64,000 nucleotides of DNA from Dendrosporobacter quercicolus. Lineage in GTDB: Bacteria; Bacillota; Negativicutes; DSM-1736; Dendrosporobacteraceae. Each line of letters begins with the position of its first letter. Within the stretch, counting starts at the first letter, position 1. The position numbers and the translations under genes are program-made. This document shows positions 57,316 through 64,000 of this stretch, in pieces. Location: NCBI RefSeq assembly GCF_900104455.1, contig NZ_FNHB01000001.1, positions 682,001 through 746,000 of the forward strand, given 5' to 3'. The notes beneath the pieces were generated by a model. It ran no database searches, was not told where the DNA came from, and saw only the letters and a list, made by a program, of their open reading frames with translations.

Positions 57316-57897
57316 TTAAAAAAGACTGTCCAGCTTGCCCTTTAATGTCTCCAACATAACTTTACGGGTCGCATCATCAACTGACGGCACTGCACCAAAA
57401 AAGATATGTCCCACCGACTCAATTCCACAAAAATCGAATATACCAATATCAGATGTTTCCTTCATGGAATCTGTCATTCCGTTTGAGTCATAATACTCAG
57501 CTGGAGTACCTTGGGTATTAATGATAAATCCTTTTTTACCTGTGAGAAGCCCGACCGGAACACCCTGTTCATGTTTGTAAGCAAAGCCATAAGAAAAGAC
57601 TCGGTCAATATACCCTTTCAATATGGCGGGGATTCCAGTCCACCAGATTGGATAAATCAACATAATTACATCGGCTTCAGCAATGTATCCGTGCTCCTTG
57701 TCAATGTCAGCCGGATTCTTCCCGGATTGGAAGGCCTCAAAATCAGACCCCTTCAGCACTGGATCAAAATTTATTTGGTAGAGATCCCGAACGATAACCT
57801 GATGACCTTTACTTTCCAACGATTTTACGGTTTTGTCCAGGATAGCGGCATTGAAACTCCTCGGATTTGGATGGGCATACAGAATTAAATGCTTCAT
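57316..57897 (-). CDS. NAD(P)H dehydrogenase (quinone), flavodoxin-2 fold (KefF/MdaB-like)
   Basis: This FMN/FAD-dependent enzyme reduces quinones or other electrophiles by two electrons. The N-terminal AHPNPRSFNAAI motif (about 8-19), the central YPIWWTGIPAILKGYIDRVFSYGFAY (about 82-107) and a Gly-rich loop NTQGTP are all typical. Length 193 aa. GAGGAG precedes the ATG. It is 64 nt after marR, and a near copy of the marR operator (57918-57929) sits in between, so MarR probably controls it. The native substrate is unknown. Confidence 0.9.
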   Translation of the reverse strand: MKHLILYAHPNPRSFNAAILDKTVKSLESKGHQVIVRDLYQINFDPVLKGSDFEAFQSGKNPADIDKEHGYIAEADVIMLIYPIWWTGIPAILKGYIDRVFSYGFAYKHEQGVPVGLLTGKKGFIINTQGTPAEYYDSNGMTDSMKETSDIGIFDFCGIESVGHIFFGAVPSVDDATRKVMLETLKGKLDSLF

Positions 57898-57917
57898 GAT
57901 TACACTCCTCTTTTTTA

Positions 57918-57929
57918 TTCGATATCTAA
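57918..57929 (-). promoter_or_regulatory. MarR operator-like site upstream of the oxidoreductase
   Basis: TTCGATATCTAA differs by one base from the perfect palindrome at 58407-58418. It lies about 22 nt before the oxidoreductase start, overlapping a possible -10 region. Confidence 0.55.
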
Positions 57930-57961
57930 CTTTTTTCTTAAAAAATTAATTAAACCCGCAG

Positions 57962-58393
57962 CTATGACTCTTCTAAATTGTGGTTTATTTTTTCCAGTAT
58001 CCTCTCTAAATTTTCTGCCTCTGTGTCTGAAATACCATTATACACAATTGTATTTAGCTTATCTGAAATCATCGTAAATACTGGCTTTAATGCAACTCCT
58101 TTCTCCGTTAATGCAATAAAAGTCACTCGATTATCCTCGTAGCTCTTTTCCTTAGTAACATAGCCAAGATCCACGAGCTTATCCACCAAAACTGTAACTG
58201 TTGGTTTTGTTCTGTGAATTCTTTCAGCTAAGACTTTCATCGTATACTTCTCCCCGCTGAACAGAAGAAGGAGGATGCCTCCATGGGAGGGAACGATACC
58301 ATTAATCCCCTGGATTTGAAGTTCCCGGATAATGAGCTTATGAGCTTTGTCCGCTATTCTGCTCGTAAGCGCGACAACATTTTTTTTCTTCAT
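57962..58393 (-). CDS. MarR family transcriptional regulator
   Basis: A winged-helix repressor that usually responds to small aromatic or oxidising compounds. Length 143 aa. The recognition region lies around LAERIHRTKPTVTVLVDKLVDLGYVTKEKSYEDNRVTFIALTEKG (about 55-100). There is no Cys of the OhrR sensor type near the N-terminus. It starts directly at the predicted transcription start of a consensus promoter, suggesting a leaderless mRNA. It pairs with the downstream quinone oxidoreductase. Confidence 0.9.
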   Translation of the reverse strand: MKKKNVVALTSRIADKAHKLIIRELQIQGINGIVPSHGGILLLLFSGEKYTMKVLAERIHRTKPTVTVLVDKLVDLGYVTKEKSYEDNRVTFIALTEKGVALKPVFTMISDKLNTIVYNGISDTEAENLERILEKINHNLEES

Positions 58394-58399
58394 GTTTTT

Positions 58400-58428
58400 A
58401 TTATACTTAGATATCTAACAATTGTCAA
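58400..58428 (-). promoter_or_regulatory. Consensus promoter of marR
   Basis: On the minus strand TTGACA (58428-58423) and TATAAT (58405-58400), both perfect, are 17 nt apart. Only 6 nt separate the -10 element from the marR ATG, so the transcript should begin at or next to the start codon. Confidence 0.85.
58407..58418 (-). promoter_or_regulatory. MarR operator palindrome
   Basis: The 12-bp perfect palindrome TTAGATATCTAA lies between the -35 and -10 elements of the marR promoter, the usual site for autorepression. A one-mismatch copy occurs at 57918-57929. Confidence 0.7.
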
Positions 58429-58540
58429 GTATTGAATTCTATTACTTCAAAAAACCTGGCACCACGGAAATATACCGGACGCAGATTTTTTCGACCTGCG
58501 AGGCGAAGGAGCCGCGCAAATCGAAAATCTGCAAGGCGAC

Positions 58541-58620
58541 GATAAAGAAAACACGGTTTGTACCGAGCACAGCGAAGGCAGAAACCCTTGTTGCCCTTAT
58601 GCCGTTTCGGCCAACGCAGC
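58541..58620. repeat. Intergenic dispersed repeat, copy 2
   Basis: About 80 bp resembling 57038-57114 in the same orientation. The flanking 58440-58540 sequence (with ATTTTTTCGACCTGCGAGGC) may belong to a longer copy of the same element. It lies downstream of the HD-domain gene. Its function is unknown. Confidence 0.75.
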
Positions 58621-58671
58621 AGTGCGAAAAAAGATACGCTGGCTAAGCTAAGATTTAACTTTGTCAAGACA

Positions 58672-59235
58672 CTAGGCCAGCTTTTGATATTTCGGCTTTT
58701 GGACGGCTGCCGCCAGAGCTTTGGCCACATATGCTATGTGCTCTTTTAATTCCACCCCCAATGCGTCGGCACTGGTAATAATCGTCTCTCTATTTACCGC
58801 CCTGGCAAAAGCTTTGTCTTTCATTTTTTTCATTACCGACTTGACTTCAAGCTTCTCAAGGCTTTTATCCGGTCTTACCAGCGCACAGGCGATAATAAAT
58901 CCGGTTAATTCATCAACCGCCAGCAGAGTTTTTTGCAATAAAGTCCGCTCACCCGGCCAGTTTCTATCGTGAGATTCTACGTTGGCAATAAATTCGACGT
59001 CAAATCCATGCGGCGCCAATAAACTTCCGGCCTGGTACGGATGCTGATCAGGATATTTCTCAAAGTCAATGTCATGTAAAAGCCCGACAGCGCCCCAGTA
59101 TTCCTGATCCTCGGAAAACATTTCAGCATAGGCGCGCATTGCAATCTCAACCGCCAGACAGTGTTTTAGCAAAGACTCATTACCAACATGCTGCTGAAGC
59201 AGTTTCCAGGCTTCTTCCCTTGTGGCGTTCATCAT
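58672..59235 (-). CDS. HD-domain phosphohydrolase-like protein, 187 aa
   Basis: A small soluble HD-superfamily protein. The metal site includes H25 (LLKHCLAVE), H54-D55 (GLLHDIDFEKYPDQHP) and a later H in the ESHDRNW segment, as in the HDIG-type domain. Related proteins hydrolyse nucleotides or phosphate esters; substrate is not predictable. ATG at 59235 is 5 nt after GGAGG. It is divergent from the transporter gene on the plus strand. Confidence 0.85.
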   Translation of the reverse strand: MMNATREEAWKLLQQHVGNESLLKHCLAVEIAMRAYAEMFSEDQEYWGAVGLLHDIDFEKYPDQHPYQAGSLLAPHGFDVEFIANVESHDRNWPGERTLLQKTLLAVDELTGFIIACALVRPDKSLEKLEVKSVMKKMKDKAFARAVNRETIITSADALGVELKEHIAYVAKALAAAVQKPKYQKLA

Positions 59236-59408
59236 CAATTCCTCCTTACTGATACAAGACCGAACCGTCTAGCTTCTTAAGCGTTCTTTTTTTACTTACT
59301 GCTTTGTCACTTTACCTATATCCACGCCTGCTCCCCGCCTTGCTGAGCGGAATACCCGCACTATTCATCCGGATTTGACGAGCTGCAGCAATACTAAAAT
59401 TGTACCAA

Positions 59409-59477
59409 AAACCTCCTGGAATTACAAAATTCTATTGCGCTATGCTCTTGCATAAATTTAGCATAGACTGGAGGTTT
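59409..59477 (+). promoter_or_regulatory. Inverted repeat enclosing the transporter's ribosome-binding site
   Basis: AAACCTCC (59409-59416) pairs with GGAGGTTT (59470-59477), which is the ribosome-binding site just before the ATG at 59482. An inner pair, CTATGC (59440-59445) and GCATAG (59461-59466), extends the structure. When folded it would hide the ribosome-binding site. Confidence 0.55.
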
Positions 59478-59481
59478 AATA

Positions 59482-60417
59482 ATGTATTTTTTATTATCAG
59501 CTGCTTTAGGCATATTTTTGTTGCTTTGCGGAATTTTCGGCATGCGCCATGGACTGCAAAACCTGCTGGGCAGCAAACTCCGTAAAATGCTCACCACAAT
59601 AACAGTCAATCCCTGGCGCGGCCTGTTGGTGGGGATTTTTACATCCGCTTTAATGCAGAGCAGCACAGCCGTATCTTTGATCACCATCGGTTTGGTCAGC
59701 GCCAATTACCTTAGTTTTTACCAAAGCCTTGGCATTATCCTCGGCGCTAATATCGGCACCTGCACCACTGTGCAGTTAATGACGGTATCATTGCCAAATC
59801 ACTATATCTACCCCCTATTGCTATTATTTATCATCATTATGATTTTGATAAAAAAAGTTCGTTACCCCGCAATGGCTGTCAGCGGCCTGTTAAGTATTTT
59901 TGCCGGTATAGAATTGCTGTCAGCTACGCTAAGCAATATTTCCGAACTCAACACTGCAATCCAATATATCGTCGCCGGTAACACCAATCCCCTGTACGGC
60001 ATCGCCGGAGGCATACTGATCACCCTCCTGCTTCAATCCAGCAGTGCGGCAACTGCCGTGCTGATGGCTTTTGCCGCCGACGGAAAAGTCGATTTGCTCA
60101 CAGCCTGCTATGTTGTATACGGGAACAACATTGGTTCATGCATTTCCTCTCTAATCATCGGTGCCGCCGCGCCACTAGCCGCCAAAAGAGTAGCTGCCGC
60201 CCATATTATATTAAATATTGCAGGCGCTATGATTTTTCTGCCGTTCACTAACTTGCTTACAGCGCTTGTTGCTATGCTGAGTTCCGATTTTGCCGGACAA
60301 ATAGCATTCGTACATACCCTGTTTAACCTATTGTCATCAATCGTCGTAATGCCGTTTGTCAGACAATATGCCAAATTAATTATCTTTCTTATTCCCGGCA
60401 GAAACCGGGATTGGTAA
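59482..60417 (+). CDS. Na/Pi cotransporter family protein (NptA/PhoU-less type)
   Basis: A polytopic membrane protein with the duplicated Na+/phosphate symporter repeat, visible as TSALMQSSTAVSLITIGLVSA (about 54-74) with GANIGTC, and LLQSSSAATAVLMAFAADG (about 179-197) with GNNIGSC. It is about 311 aa with eight or so hydrophobic segments and lacks the cytoplasmic PhoU domain of longer homologues. The ATG has GGAGG 5 nt upstream. It is the only confident plus-strand gene in this half. Solute is inferred from the family; related proteins are little studied. Confidence 0.88.
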   Translation: MYFLLSAALGIFLLLCGIFGMRHGLQNLLGSKLRKMLTTITVNPWRGLLVGIFTSALMQSSTAVSLITIGLVSANYLSFYQSLGIILGANIGTCTTVQLMTVSLPNHYIYPLLLLFIIIMILIKKVRYPAMAVSGLLSIFAGIELLSATLSNISELNTAIQYIVAGNTNPLYGIAGGILITLLLQSSSAATAVLMAFAADGKVDLLTACYVVYGNNIGSCISSLIIGAAAPLAAKRVAAAHIILNIAGAMIFLPFTNLLTALVAMLSSDFAGQIAFVHTLFNLLSSIVVMPFVRQYAKLIIFLIPGRNRDW

Positions 60418-60449
60418 ACGACACTCCAATTTTTTCCGGCATGACCTTT

Positions 60450-60479
60450 ATAAAAACAAAAAGGAGGCCTGCCGCCTCC
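60450..60479 (-). terminator. Terminator of the NlpC/P60 gene
   Basis: GGAGGC (60463-60468) / GCCTCC (60474-60479) form a stem followed on the minus strand by TTTTTGTTTTTA. It lies 16 nt past the hydrolase stop, between two convergent genes. Confidence 0.75.
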
Positions 60480-60494
60480 CCGGGTAAAACAATC

Positions 60495-61160
60495 TTATAA
60501 AACTCTGCGAGCGCCAATATAACGCGCTCCCCAATAACCGCTTCCCAATGCGTCAACAACAACTCCGCGGCTCGAAGTTGAGCTGATAAACTTGCCATTT
60601 CCCAAATAAATGCCGCTATGCGACGGCCCGGGAGCATAGGTGGAGAAAAACACAAGATCTCCTGGCTGCAACCGCTGATAAGATACCGGCTGTCCCATTT
60701 CAAACTGCTGATCCGCCGTTCTTGGCAGATTAACGCCATTATTGCCATAAACAAATTGCACGAAGCCGGAACAGTCAAACCCATTGGGGCTAGTACCGCC
60801 AAACCGGTACGGCACGCCAACATAGCGAAAAGAAGTTTGCGTTATCCGTCTTACCGCTACACTGGAGCCATCCCGGCTTACAGGGATATCCCGCCCCATA
60901 AGAGACAGATAAGTTTGAGCGCCAACAACGCCATCAGATTCAAGGCCATGATCTCTCTGGAATGCTTTTACCGCATTTGCCGTTGCAGAACCGAAATCAC
61001 CGTCGGCGACGATATCATACCCCAAAGCAATCAACCGCTCTTGAATTGCTGTTACATCCTGTCCTTGATCGCCTTGCTCAAAAGTACCGGATGCATAGGT
61101 AATCGAAACTGTACAGACCAGCATTAAAACAATTACTACAATACGCATAAGTTTACTCAA
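60495..61160 (-). CDS. Secreted NlpC/P60 peptidoglycan endopeptidase with PG-binding domain
   Basis: This enzyme cuts stem peptides in peptidoglycan. A signal peptide (1-24, ending ITYASG), a PG_binding_1 domain (about 30-88) and a C-terminal NlpC/P60 domain (about 105-221) are visible, with catalytic C130 in NGFDCSGF and H181 in PSHSGIY. TTG at 61160 is 10 nt after AGAGGGG. The upstream leader is a c-di-AMP riboswitch; c-di-AMP commonly reduces expression of such wall hydrolases. Confidence 0.93.
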   Translation of the reverse strand: MSKLMRIVVIVLMLVCTVSITYASGTFEQGDQGQDVTAIQERLIALGYDIVADGDFGSATANAVKAFQRDHGLESDGVVGAQTYLSLMGRDIPVSRDGSSVAVRRITQTSFRYVGVPYRFGGTSPNGFDCSGFVQFVYGNNGVNLPRTADQQFEMGQPVSYQRLQPGDLVFFSTYAPGPSHSGIYLGNGKFISSTSSRGVVVDALGSGYWGARYIGARRVL

Positions 61161-61178
61161 CTGGCGGCTGCCCCTCTC

Positions 61179-61303
61179 AAAGCCTCCGAGGTTAGCTGAC
61201 GGGTTAGGGTTGAGGTTCCCCCTACTGTGTTTAACACTTAAGTTTGTTAAAACAATTTCACCCCTAATGATGGTTCCCCCGGTCCTGAGGTAGATTCGGC
61301 TTT
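61179..61303 (-). ncRNA. Cyclic di-AMP riboswitch (ydaO/yuaA type)
   Basis: On the minus strand the leader has the conserved ydaO blocks in order: AAAGCCGAATC, CGGGGGAACCA, GGGGTGAA, ACACAGTAGGGGGAACCT (close to the pseudoknot strand), AACCCTAACCCGTCAGCTAACCTCG and GAGGCTTT. The closing stem is AAAGCC (61303-61298) with GGCTTT (61184-61179). The ribosome-binding site of the downstream hydrolase (61171-61177) starts 2 nt after this stem, and no terminator hairpin intervenes, so control is probably at translation. Confidence 0.9.
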
Positions 61304-61315
61304 TATAATACTCAA

Positions 61316-61342
61316 ATTATATTATTCTTCCTTTTTATGCAA
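61316..61342 (-). promoter_or_regulatory. Candidate promoter for the riboswitch transcript
   Basis: TTGCAT (61342-61337) and TATAAT (61321-61316) are 15 nt apart on the minus strand, overlapping the stop of the upstream glycosyltransferase gene. The predicted start near 61309 fits the aptamer's 5' edge at 61303. The spacing is short. Confidence 0.45.
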
Positions 61343-62320
61343 AATCCTTCCTTCAATCGGATTTTTTTCATATGCTTTATTGTCAAAAATACGCTGTTTT
61401 TTCAGTTCTGTGCTGACCAAATACAACGGGCGCTGTTTAACTTCTTCAAAAATTCGTCCCACATACTCGCCGATAATACCTAGCCCGGCCAGCTGTAATC
61501 CGCCCAGCAATAAAATACTGGCGGAAATGGTAGCCCAGCCCGGTACGGCTTCGCCGGTAAAAAGCCGGATATATACAACATGAAGTGTAACAAGCAAACT
61601 GAGCAAACCACAGATCAGACCGATGTAAAAGGCAAATCTTAACGGTAGTTTAGAATAAGCGGTTATACCGTCAAGTGCAAAATGCAGCATTTTATTCAGT
61701 GAAAACTTTGAGCGCCCGGCAAAGCGTTTCGGCGCGACAAACTCCACATTGATCTGCTTGTAGCCAATTTCACCGATCATTCCTCTGATAAACCTGGCCC
61801 GTTCCCTGAACCGGCGAAAGCTGCTGACAACCTTCTTATCCATCAGGCGAAAATCAGAACCGCCCTCCTGAATATGCACTGTAGACAGCCAGTTAATTAT
61901 TTTATAATACATATTGGAAGCAGCCGTTTTCGTCCACGATACGCCTTCTGTCGTAAGCCTGACAGTTTGAACCACTTCGTAGCCCTCTTCCCATTTTCCG
62001 ATGAGCATTGGCAGCATTTCCGGGGGATGCTGCATATCGCCATCCATTGTTATTACGGCGTCCCCGTCAGCATAGTCCAATCCGCAGGTCAAGGCAATCT
62101 GGTGACCAAAATTACGGGCCAGCAGCAAGGCCCTAACCCGTTCATCCTTTTGCGCCAGTCTGTCTAATAGCATTGCGCTGGCATCCTTTGAGCCATCATC
62201 TACAAAAATCAGCTCAAAACCGTAATTCAGCGGCTGCATACACTTTACTACTTCTTCATAAAAGTTTTCAATGTTTTCCTGCTCATTATAAACCGGCACA
62301 ACAATTGAAATCGATTTCAT
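61322..62320 (-). CDS. Polyprenyl-phosphate glycosyltransferase, GT2 family (GtrB-like)
   Basis: This enzyme loads a sugar onto a polyprenyl phosphate carrier at the membrane. The GT2 domain (1-235) starts SISIVVPVYNEQENIENFYEE, with metal-binding motif DGDAVITMDGDMQHPPEML; two C-terminal transmembrane helices (about 240-263 and 278-303) follow. ATG at 62320 is preceded by GGAGAGACAGCT; the ORF start at 62476 would overlap aroH. Length 332 aa fits the GtrB/ArnC class. The sugar is unknown. Confidence 0.93.
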   Translation of the reverse strand: MKSISIVVPVYNEQENIENFYEEVVKCMQPLNYGFELIFVDDGSKDASAMLLDRLAQKDERVRALLLARNFGHQIALTCGLDYADGDAVITMDGDMQHPPEMLPMLIGKWEEGYEVVQTVRLTTEGVSWTKTAASNMYYKIINWLSTVHIQEGGSDFRLMDKKVVSSFRRFRERARFIRGMIGEIGYKQINVEFVAPKRFAGRSKFSLNKMLHFALDGITAYSKLPLRFAFYIGLICGLLSLLVTLHVVYIRLFTGEAVPGWATISASILLLGGLQLAGLGIIGEYVGRIFEEVKQRPLYLVSTELKKQRIFDNKAYEKNPIEGRILHKKEE

Positions 62321-62370
62321 AGCTGTCTCTCCGCTCCAAAATAAACAGCCTATGCTGCAGCATAGACCGT

Positions 62371-62730
62371 TTACTTCTTTATATCCTGCCGCAATTGGGC
62401 CGCATCCCTTAAATAGATATGTTTTATCCTGGCCTGTGGCAGATCTGTATTCCACAGAACCAAGACCCGTATACACCCTGCCAGGCCGTTGGCGCGGTCA
62501 ATCTCCTGCGTGCCAAACAACGGAACTTCCTGCCACCCCATTTTACGGGCTCCTTCAGCGGGAAAAGCAGCATCCAGATCGGATGTGGAGCTGAAAATAA
62601 CTGCGCCAATATCCTCGGTAGCAATATTATTTTCCGCCACAATTGCCGTTAATAATTCAATTACCCGTTCACATACTATAGTATGATCATTTGCTTCGAC
62701 TGTTATTGCTCCCCTGACGCCACGCAACAA
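62371..62730 (-). CDS. aroH: Chorismate mutase, AroH type
   Basis: AroH converts chorismate to prephenate for Phe and Tyr synthesis. The 119-residue protein has the trimeric Bacillus-type fold: LRGVRGAITVE, FSSTSDLDAAFPAEGAR, QEIDRANGLAGCIRVLVL and IKHIYLRDAAQLR. Catalytic Arg residues (R6 and the Arg of CIRVL) and the Glu of the QE pair are retained. It starts at TTG 62730. No other aromatic pathway gene is adjacent. Confidence 0.93.
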   Translation of the reverse strand: MLRGVRGAITVEANDHTIVCERVIELLTAIVAENNIATEDIGAVIFSSTSDLDAAFPAEGARKMGWQEVPLFGTQEIDRANGLAGCIRVLVLWNTDLPQARIKHIYLRDAAQLRQDIKK

Positions 62731-62814
62731 TTCTCACCATTCCTTTATAGACTTTTTGCTTTTATTCGGTGCCGGGCGGTCTTATTCCTTTATTTACCCT
62801 AAGTTTTTTCAGCT

Positions 62815-62842
62815 TTAATAGCCTAAACAGATTAGGCGTCAA
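62815..62842 (-). promoter_or_regulatory. Candidate promoter of aroH with an inverted repeat in the spacer
   Basis: TTGACG (62842-62837) and TATTAA (62820-62815) are 16 nt apart on the minus strand. The spacer is the palindrome GCCTAA-N5-TTAGGC (62821-62837), suitable for a repressor. Alternatively the palindrome is a weak terminator for the upstream gene. Confidence 0.35.
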
Positions 62843-62912
62843 ATGAGATTAATTCTTCTAATATATGCCTGATACACTACAGCAAAGATTGGCCGATGGA
62901 GAACTGCCGGAC

Positions 62913-63437
62913 TTAACTGCGGCGGCCTTTCCAACAGCCGCCAGCAAAGGATATGCTTTCAGCCAGCGCTATTTCAACCTGCCACACCCGTAATTGTTCC
63001 AGCACCTTTTCCATGGCCGGCCCAACCTTGCCGCTGATCAGCGGCGACAGCTCCAGGCCAGGAGCTACGCAGGCCGGCTGAATACCGAAAATCACCATAT
63101 CCTTAACCGGCTTTTCCAGCATTTCCAACGCCGCCAGCACTTCCTGCAGCCCCAGTTCATGCAAGGAAAGGCTCGATCCGAAATAAGCCGCTATCTCGTT
63201 TGCTGTAAACTGATAAAATTCTCCCGGCGCCAGCGTTCCGGCTACTGCGTCTACAATGATCAGCTTATCGGTACCCTTTAAATAGGGTAATAGGCCTAAG
63301 CCGAGTGTACCGCCATCCAGAACCTCGACATTTTGAGCAAAATTGTAGGTTTTGCCAAGCTCCTCAATAACCCTGACCCCAAAGCCTTCATCCTGCAGCA
63401 AGATATTCCCTACCCCGAGTACTGTGATTTCCGGCAT
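62913..63437 (-). CDS. [NiFe] hydrogenase maturation protease (HyaD/HybD family)
   Basis: This endopeptidase removes the C-terminal tail of a [NiFe]-hydrogenase large subunit after Ni insertion. Nickel-sensing residues E17 (LLQDEGFG), D63 (IVDAVAG) and H93 (SLHELGL) are all present. Length 174 aa. AAGGAGG precedes the ATG at 63437. The hydrogenase structural genes are not in the window; a hydrogenase in this organism is implied. Confidence 0.93.
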   Translation of the reverse strand: MPEITVLGVGNILLQDEGFGVRVIEELGKTYNFAQNVEVLDGGTLGLGLLPYLKGTDKLIIVDAVAGTLAPGEFYQFTANEIAAYFGSSLSLHELGLQEVLAALEMLEKPVKDMVIFGIQPACVAPGLELSPLISGKVGPAMEKVLEQLRVWQVEIALAESISFAGGCWKGRRS

Positions 63438-63530
63438 TGTCCATCCTCCTTGCCCGCCTGTTCAGGAACACATATCATAATCCTAGTATACTCAACCCCG
63501 CAATTTTCATTAGCAGCGCCGGCACAATGC

Positions 63531-63566
63531 AAAAAAGGCGTCCCGCCCGCCTTACGCAGGGACACC
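63531..63566 (-). terminator. Terminator of the right-edge thioredoxin gene
   Basis: GGCGTCCC (63537-63544) and GGGACACC (63559-63566) form a stem that is perfect on the minus strand, counting one G-U pair, and is followed there by TTTTTTG. On the plus strand it contains a mismatch. Confidence 0.7.
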
Positions 63567-63678
63567 TTTCGATTGCCTAAAAGCTAAACACTAGATATTG
63601 GCCCGCAGGCGATATAAAACGCGCAGGAGCGCCCTATCATGCGGTTGGCATGTACAGGCAGCACCCCTGTGTTGTTTG

Positions 63679-64000
63679 TTATTTCGCGCCATTCAAGGCG
63701 GCACTTATCTCTGCGCGGGGCCGGTAACCGACAATCCGGTTGACTTCCTGGCCATTCTTGATTACCAGAAGGGTCGGAACACCCATCACATTGTACCGGC
63801 TAGCCAGGGTTTGATTCTCATCAACATTGACCTTAGCCACAACGGCTGTTCCGGCATGCTGATCAGCCACTGCCTCGACTTCCGGCCCAACCAATTTGCA
63901 AGGCCCGCACCACGGAGCCCAAAAATCAACCAGAGTGGGTTTATCTGCTTGTAAGACCTTCTCATTGAAATCGTTTTCACCATTAATATTAATTACAGCC
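63679..64000 (-). CDS. Thioredoxin, partial (5' end beyond the window)
   Basis: The frame runs from the stop at 63679 to the right edge. The visible product contains NINGENDFNEKVL, the redox motif WAPWCGPCK, VAKVNVDENQTLASRYNVMGVPTLLV with the cis-Pro, and a C-terminal VGYRPRAEISAAL helix. Unlike the left-edge trxA (CGYC) it has the classical CGPC motif. Only the first few residues lie outside. It may serve a different target set. Confidence 0.93.
   Translation of the reverse strand, partial: AVININGENDFNEKVLQADKPTLVDFWAPWCGPCKLVGPEVEAVADQHAGTAVVAKVNVDENQTLASRYNVMGVPTLLVIKNGQEVNRIVGYRPRAEISAALNGAK

Noticed and set aside
58425-58730. 101-aa minus-strand frame between the HD gene and marR
   Set aside because: It is composed of the intergenic repeat and the 3' end of the HD-domain gene read in another frame; no ribosome-binding site or family.

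Overview
The window is a dense chromosomal segment of a motile, endospore-forming, probably anaerobic Bacillota. Spore formation is indicated by an uninterrupted sigma-K gene and a YyaC-type germination-protease relative. Gene order follows the Bacillus subtilis dprA-topA-trmFO-clpQY-codY-fla/che-rpsB-tsf-pyrH-frr-uppS-cdsA-dxr block. An ispG gene between rseP and proS, a ferredoxin inside the translation operon and a [NiFe]-hydrogenase maturation protease point towards Clostridia or Negativicutes (a Sporomusa-like organism is my guess; no outer-membrane gene lies in the window to prove it). Nearly all genes are on the minus strand, so transcription runs from high to low coordinates. The plus strand carries one convincing gene (a Na/Pi-type transporter) and one probable 27-residue membrane peptide. 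I saw no rRNA, tRNA, CRISPR array or complete insertion sequence.

Layout from right to left (mostly the direction of transcription). 64000-62371: partial thioredoxin, hydrogenase maturation protease, AroH chorismate mutase. 62320-60495: GtrB-like glycosyltransferase, then a cyclic-di-AMP (ydaO-type) riboswitch controlling an NlpC/P60 wall hydrolase. 60417-59482 (plus): Na/Pi transporter whose ribosome-binding site lies in an inverted repeat. 59235-56021: HD-domain protein, a MarR repressor and NAD(P)H-quinone oxidoreductase pair sharing an operator-like palindrome, two copies of an intergenic repeat, and yyaC. 55837-54932: small peptide divergent from sigK. 54365-51156: folP-folB-folK and a MurG/MGDG-synthase-like glycosyltransferase. 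50963-43193: dprA-topA-trmFO-hslV-hslU-codY, with a 320-bp structured spacer where B. subtilis has codV/xerC.

42848-11292 is one flagellar and chemotaxis operon of about 37 genes: basal body, motor, hook, export apparatus, FlhF/FlhG, PilZ brake, CheB-A-W-C-D, sigma-28, a FapA-type protein and a SwrB-like protein. It is followed by a promoter and rpsB-tsf, a terminator, then pyrH-frr-(67 aa)-ferredoxin, another terminator, and uppS-cdsA-dxr-rseP-ispG-proS (phospholipid and isoprenoid precursor synthesis plus prolyl-tRNA synthetase). At the left end is trxA with its own promoter, followed by a GC-rich hairpin-filled stretch that may be part of a mobile or repeated element.

Many flagellar genes appear to start at TTG or GTG placed 6-9 nt after a good Shine-Dalgarno sequence. 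I moved many starts inward on that basis and say so in each entry. The most interesting non-coding signals are the MarR operator pair with an apparently leaderless marR mRNA, the riboswitch whose closing stem abuts the ribosome-binding site, the sequestered ribosome-binding site of the transporter, and the left-edge element.
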